From Todiramphus chloris collaris (Eukaryota; Chordata; Aves; Coraciiformes; Alcedinidae), in the NCBI GenBank assembly GCA_025345505.1, contig JANVCC010000018.1, positions 39,109,242 through 39,173,241 of the forward strand: a stretch of 64,000 nt of DNA, given 5' to 3'. Shown piece by piece: positions 61,013 to 64,000 of the stretch. The position numbers were made by a program, and so were the translations under genes. The notes under the pieces were generated by a model, which searched no databases, had not been told where the DNA came from, and saw only the letters and a list, made by a program, of their open reading frames with translations. Positions within the stretch are counted from its first letter, which is position 1. The number at the start of each line of letters is the position of its first letter.

Positions 61013-61102
61013 CTGAAGAATTCAATTTACCCAAGCACCACCACCCTCTTCAAACTGCAAAGCATTCCACCATCTACAGCAGAATCTCAGACAATTCCCA
61101 GC
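61013..61102 (-). other. Candidate untranslated second exon of minus-strand transcript
   Basis: On the minus strand GTATTTTTTCTTTTTTTAG, a strong acceptor, precedes 90 bases ending in TTCTTCAG before a good GTATGT donor. All three frames contain stops, and the one internal ATG opens a frame of only seven codons. The position, about 1.1-1.6 kb inside a CpG island promoter that could drive a minus-strand transcript, fits a 5'-untranslated exon. Without transcript data the call stays tentative. Confidence 0.33.
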
Positions 61103-61610
61103 CTAAAAAAAGAAAAAATACGACTTGCTTCTAGCTCGAGCCGCAGAATACCAGATTAAAATATGCACAAGTTTAGCGACAGTTCCAAAGTCTTTGAAAA
61201 CAGGCTTTCATCACGAAAACACTGACACGGCTTCAACTAGAGCAAACAGCGACACTGTAATTTCCCAACCTTTCCAACATCCTGAAGAGTGTTTCTACTA
61301 AGATGTCATCCCTGCCTCGCGTTTATTATTAAAGAATGAAAAACGCGGTTTACCCCGGAGCTGCCGGGGCTTCGGCAACAAGGGCACAATGATCTCACGA
61401 TAACTGAAAGCGTTTTGAGCAAGACACCCGCTGCATTACAAAAATAGCCTGCTCCACAAAAGGAGAGGCATGATTTCACACTTAGCGTCTTTCATGACAG
61501 CCAGCGTCTTCGCGGCGCGCTGCCGTTGCCTACACGCTACGTTTTAATGATCCAAGAAACTGTTGTCGGAGTTCACATCTCTCTCCGAGCCCGTACAAAC
61601 GGGGTGGGGG

Positions 61611-61662
61611 GACGGGGACACACGGACACGGGACACACGGGCATAGGAGACACGGGAGGGGG
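61611..61662 (+). repeat. GGGACACACGG minisatellite-like repeat
   Basis: Imperfect repeats of GGGACACACGGACAC (about three copies) at the left part of the island. Simple-sequence DNA, probably variable. Confidence 0.7.
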
Positions 61663-61993
61663 ACGGCGCCCGCCCCGGGGGTGCGGCGCGGTGCCCGCTT
61701 GCCCCGAGCGGCTGCAGGTGGCCGCGGCGGCGGGGGAAGGGGCCGGGGCGGGACGGCCCTTCGCTTCCCTTCCCTTCGCTTCCCAGAGGGGGCTGCCCCG
61801 GGGCTCCCGGCGGTGCAGAGCGGAGCGCGGCGCGGTGCGGTACGCGGGGGGCCGCGCACACGGACACACGCACATTTCGGCGACTGCCGCGCACTCCCCG
61901 TTACGCAACGCGCGTGTTTCCCACTTGAAGGCATAAGCAATAAGCACTCCGGCAAAGCCCGCGGTCGCTCCGGGGGCGGGGGTGCAGCCCCCC

Positions 61994-62093
61994 NNNNNNN
62001 NNNNNNNNNNNNNNNNNNNNNNNNNNNNNNNNNNNNNNNNNNNNNNNNNNNNNNNNNNNNNNNNNNNNNNNNNNNNNNNNNNNNNNNNNNNNN
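61994..62093. other. Assembly gap (100 N) inside the CpG island
   Basis: Exactly 100 N, flanked by CCCCCC on the left and a 32-base G-run on the right. GC-rich and quadruplex-forming DNA is a known cause of such breaks. The true length is unknown and part of a first exon could be missing. Confidence 0.98.

Positions 62094-62125
<32 letters not shown>
62094..62125 (+). repeat. 32-base poly-G run at gap edge
   Basis: An uninterrupted G-run next to the N gap, followed by a (TTG)n stretch. The length is unlikely to be accurate; it probably marks a sequencing failure in G-rich DNA. Confidence 0.85.
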
Positions 62126-62127
<2 letters not shown>

Positions 62128-62304
62128 TGCTCTTGTTGTTGTTGCTGCTGTTGTTGTTTCGGAAATTCTTATTAATATTTCTCTGCGGTCAGGAACCTGC
62201 ACCCTCCCCCCCCCAAATGAAAAAAAAAAACCCGACCCAGACGCTCATCACATGGCGATTGCTTTGAACCAGCTGCTTCCAGAGCCAAAGTCTTGCGGAG
62301 AAAA

Positions 62305-62475
62305 ATAAAGGGGGAAGGGAGGGAGGGAGTGAGGGAGAGAGGGAGGGAGGGGGCTGGCAGGGGGGCCGGAGGAGGAGAGAAAGCCGCAGCGGAGGGAGGG
62401 AGGGTGGGTGGGAGGGAGGGAAGGAGGCGGGGGAGGGGGGGGGAGGGGGGGAGGGAAGGGAAGGGAAGGGAGGGA
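62305..62475 (+). repeat. Homopurine GGGA/GGAG tract in promoter
   Basis: About 170 bases almost entirely purine on the plus strand (AGGGAGGGAGGG, GGGTGGGTGGGAGGG, GAAGGGAAGGGAAGGG). It has many G-runs, so it can form quadruplexes, and long mirror-like purine blocks, so it can form triplex DNA. The minus strand, the presumed transcript, would be pyrimidine-rich. Confidence 0.85.
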
Positions 62476-62540
62476 GCGGCACCGCGGCGGCTGTGTCGCT
62501 GCCGGAGCGGCACCCGGGGCCGGCGGCACCCGGCGGAGGC

Positions 62541-62590
62541 GGCGCTGCTGTTGCTGCTGCTGCCGCGGCGGCCACTGCTGCTGCTGCCCG
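62541..62590 (-). repeat. Interrupted CAG/CGG repeat cluster
   Basis: On the minus strand, CAG units (four, then four to six with a CAA) are mixed with GCC/CGC units. It lies in the presumed 5' untranslated region. Triplet clusters of this sort vary in length between individuals. Confidence 0.75.
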
Positions 62591-62684
62591 GCTGTGCCGC
62601 CCGCCCGCGCTCGCCACCGCCTCGCGCGCCCCGGCCCAGCGCCTCCCCCGCCCCTCAATCGCTACATTGTTGACATTCGCAGGC

Positions 62685-62692
62685 TGACATCA
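62685..62692. promoter_or_regulatory. CRE-like site TGACATCA
   Basis: One base from the full CRE TGACGTCA. It lies in the core of the island, next to ACATTGTTGACATTC, which has a SOX-like core. Plausible CREB/ATF or AP-1 site. Confidence 0.35.
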
Positions 62693-62824
62693 TCCTCCCC
62701 GCCCCTCCCGCCCGCTCCATTCACAATAACGCTACGCCAACAGCGCAGCGCCCGCTCCCTCTCCCGCCCTGGCCCCTACGCAGGGAAAGCGGCGTACGGC
62801 CGCTACGCGAATAGCGGGCGCCGC

Positions 62825-62862
62825 TGACGTTCCACCCGCCCCGCCCCGCCCCGCCCCGCCGG
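62825..62862. promoter_or_regulatory. CRE half site and tandem GC boxes
   Basis: TGACGT at 62825-62830 is a CRE half site. It is followed by five tandem CCGCC units (62835-62862), giving overlapping SP/KLF GC boxes. Typical of CpG-island promoters. Confidence 0.6.
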
Positions 62863-62875
62863 CCGACAGCGGGAG

Positions 62876-62886
62876 GCGCATGCGCA
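62876..62886. promoter_or_regulatory. NRF-1 site GCGCATGCGCA
   Basis: An exact match to the palindromic NRF-1 consensus. NRF-1 sites concentrate near transcription starts of housekeeping and mitochondrial-function genes and are common in bidirectional promoters. Confidence 0.7.
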
Positions 62887-62933
62887 AGGCGGGCGCGTCG
62901 CGAGCGAGCTCCCTCCCGCGCCTCCCGCGGTGG

Positions 62934-63031
62934 GGGTGTGTGTGTGTATGTGCTTGTCCCCGTGTCCCCGTCCGTTCCTCCGTGTGTGTGTTTGTGTGCG
63001 TGCTTGTCCCCGTCAGCCCGCCCGTCCGTTC

Positions 63032-63064
<33 letters not shown>
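62934..63064 (+). repeat. GT-rich minisatellite and (GT)n microsatellite
   Basis: Two imperfect copies of a unit of about 50 bases, each containing GTGCTTGTCCCCGT and GTCCGTTCC, at about 62948-63000 and 62998-63034, followed by a (GT)n run of about 31 bases at 63034-63064. The His/Thr and Val/Cys repeat open frames here are artefacts. Confidence 0.85.
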
Positions 63065-63067
<3 letters not shown>

Positions 63068-63080
63068 ACGCCACCGCTGG

Positions 63081-63137
63081 CGCCGGACCCCGTGTTGGGG
63101 TTCGCGCCGGACTTCGTGCTGGGGTTCGCGCCGGCGG
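63081..63137 (+). repeat. Tandem 24-mer in promoter
   Basis: CGCCGGACCCCGTGTTGGGG plus TTCG (63081-63104) is repeated with two differences at 63105-63128, and a third partial copy starts at 63129. Recent local duplication within the CpG island. Confidence 0.9.
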
Positions 63138-63150
63138 CCGCGGGGGGCTC

Positions 63151-63163
63151 TGGGAGCCGTAGT
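63151..63163 (-). promoter_or_regulatory. ZNF143-like motif
   Basis: TGGGAGCCGTAGT matches the TGGGAnnTGTAGT (ACTACAnnTCCCA) promoter motif except for C in place of T, about 50-60 bases upstream of the ATG at 63211. The position and orientation suit a TATA-less start site for a plus-strand gene. Confidence 0.4.
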
Positions 63164-63210
63164 CCGTCGCGAGGGGCCGCGTTGGGCGGCGCGCGAGCCC
63201 CCAGTCCACC

Positions 63211-63305
63211 ATGGCGGCGGCGGCGGTGGCCCGAGGAGGCCCAGTGGGACGGCCCGAGCCCGCCGCCATGGCCATGGCGATGATGGCGATGATGGCGAGG
63301 GCCAG
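63211..63305 (+). CDS. Candidate first coding exon of a plus-strand gene (partial, unrecognised)
   Basis: The ATG at 63211 sits in a perfect Kozak context (GTCCACCATGG) just inside the right edge of the CpG island, behind a ZNF143-like motif and with a YY1-like ATGGCGGC core over the start. The frame begins MAAAAVARGGPVGRPEPAAM, then repeats of Met and Ala (MAMMAMM) encoded by an ATGGCGATG simple repeat, then Ala-Arg-Ala-Arg. It meets an AG/GTGTGG donor at 63306; without splicing the frame runs to 63477 (88 codons). An Ala/Arg-rich, acid-free N-terminus with Met/Ala is compatible with a mitochondrial targeting sequence, and NRF-1 in the promoter would agree. The donor is not ideal and the protein is not recognised. 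Confidence 0.38.
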
Positions 63306-64000
63306 GTGTGGTGTGCACCTCCCCGGGGGCCACGCGTGGAGAAGGCCAGGGCTGGCAGCGCAGAGGGCAAGCAGAGGGCTGTGGGCAGAGCGTGGTGGGC
63401 AGGGCAAAAAAAAAAATACCCACCCGGTCACCCCTCAGTGCCGGTGGAGCCTCGGTGTTGATCCTGGTGATATTTGATGCGCTCCGCCCCCGGAGAAACC
63501 TCGTCCTACTTATATTGCCGACCGCAAGCGTACAACAGCCATGAGTCAGCCCTGCCGAACATCGCTAGAATAGATAAGTGCTCCAGAGACTAAAAACAAA
63601 AACAAAACCCCATCGAGCGTTCCCAGCGCGAGAGGGTTGTTTGTTCTTTGCCTCGTCTCGGCGGGCGTAAGGTGCCTGTTTTTGAGCCCTTTCCCACCCT
63701 TCGGCTTGGCGCCATGGTTCCTTTTACCGAGCGGGAAGCTGTGATTCCCACAAATTATCCCGGTGCCGGCAGCCGGTGCTTCTGAGCGAGACCCCAAATG
63801 TCACGAGACATGAAATGCAATTGGGAGAACCAGTAAATGAATAAACTACATTCTGCGAGCTCGAGTTATTCATCCGGGCTAGGACAGAAAAACGTAAAAG
63901 ATGAAAGATGGCTGATAAAAAGGAAAGTTGGAAAATAAATGATTCACAATAGGGGCCGTGAGTGAGATTATCTCTGGAGACATCTCTAATTAAAGGGCGT
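63306..64000. other. Right flank of island, probably intron or upstream DNA
   Basis: CpG density falls off to the right. An A-run lies at 63407-63416. TGAGTCAGC at 63542-63550 is an AP-1/MARE motif. 63600-63790 keeps scattered CpGs (GAGCGTTCCCAGCGCGAG, CTTGGCGCCATGG). A minus-strand frame at 63546-63797 has no domain. From 63800 the sequence is AT-rich. Confidence 0.5.
63542..63550 (+). promoter_or_regulatory. AP-1/MARE-type motif
   Basis: TGAGTCAGC, a complete AP-1 site with a MAF-type GC extension, 330 bases downstream of the candidate start codon. Second such motif in the window (compare 57122). Motif evidence only. Confidence 0.3.

Larger units (their letters stand above)
62200..62700 (-). 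promoter_or_regulatory. Probable first-exon and transcription-start zone of a minus-strand gene
   Basis: Read on the minus strand this is CAG- and CCG-rich, then CT-rich (pyrimidine) sequence, then a GCAAGACTTTGGCTCTGG stretch; a typical GC-rich 5' untranslated region. Short upstream frames occur, including an ATG directly followed by TGA near 62246. Polyglutamine-like and polyproline-like frames crossing it lack an ATG start, so I do not call them coding. The donor of this first exon is not clear, and may lie in or beyond the gap. Gene unknown. Confidence 0.4.
61500..63350. promoter_or_regulatory. CpG island, probable bidirectional promoter
   Basis: GC-rich, CpG-dense sequence across about 1.85 kb, interrupted by a 100-N gap, in sharp contrast to the AT-rich 60 kb to its left. 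It contains GC boxes, an NRF-1 site, CRE-type sites, a ZNF143-like motif and a YY1-like ATG context, the usual content of a TATA-less housekeeping promoter. Motifs and possible first exons face both ways: minus strand around 62.2-62.7 kb, plus strand around 63.15-63.3 kb. The large open frames on both strands here are consequences of low stop-codon density in GC-rich DNA. Confidence 0.85.

Noticed and set aside
61573-62202. Long open frames crossing the gap in the CpG island (both strands)
   Set aside because: They read through 100 N and poly-G/C; open length comes from missing stops in unknown and GC-rich sequence.
62248-62658. Polyglutamine/polyproline frame on the minus strand
   Set aside because: No ATG start; the residues derive from CAG and CT-rich repeats in a presumed 5' untranslated region.
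62721-63431. 236-codon minus-strand and overlapping plus-strand frames over the GT repeat
   Set aside because: Repeated Thr-His or Val-Cys from a (GT)n microsatellite in GC-rich DNA; overlapping frames on all strands show this is compositional.
1-64000. Known microRNA seeds, CRISPR arrays, rRNA, tRNA or intact retroviral genes
   Set aside because: Looked for by eye on both strands; nothing matched. A computed search (Infernal, tRNAscan-SE, RepeatMasker) would be needed to exclude diverged copies.

Overview
The window looks like draft-assembly nuclear DNA from a bird. The main evidence is two 5'-truncated CR1 LINEs: 36301-37631 on the plus strand, ending in the ATTCTGTGATTCTG tail, and 44417-44995 on the minus strand. 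Most of the rest is AT-rich and low in CpG. There is a compact CpG-island promoter near the right end and two 100-N assembly gaps (28117-28216 and 61994-62093). I see no bacterial-type genes, operons, CRISPR array, rRNA or tRNA. Most long open frames are chance frames or read through simple repeats and gaps.

Layout. 1-36300 is mostly unique non-coding DNA. It contains a CpG-clustered pocket with a TATA motif (about 1900-2360), several isolated inverted repeats (6851-6908, 11597-11638, 21908-21988), a GC-rich pocket with promoter-like features and a possible short 5' coding exon (about 14480-15720), and a possible very old LINE remnant (about 29690-29935). 36301-44995 holds the two CR1 copies. 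44996-61000 is again mostly unique non-coding sequence with a small isolated CpG pocket (48230-48500) and a long A-tract (57650-57726). 61500-63350 is a strong CpG island with NRF-1, CRE, GC-box and ZNF143-like motifs, a homopurine tract, CAG/CGG-type repeats and a GT microsatellite.

Reading of the locus (inference). The island looks like a bidirectional promoter. To the right, a plus-strand gene may begin at the ATG at 63211, which has a perfect Kozak context. To the left, a minus-strand transcript may begin around 62.2-62.7 kb, with a possible untranslated second exon at 61013-61102. Most of the window would then be intron 1, or flanking DNA, of a large gene. I could not identify either gene. 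I list several exon-like segments with good splice signals and an open frame. Pseudo-exons of this kind are common, and most of these do not chain in phase, so their confidence is low. No single new biological system could be shown. The best leads are the bidirectional island, the nested inverted repeats, the alternative-promoter pocket near 15 kb and the candidate small exons.
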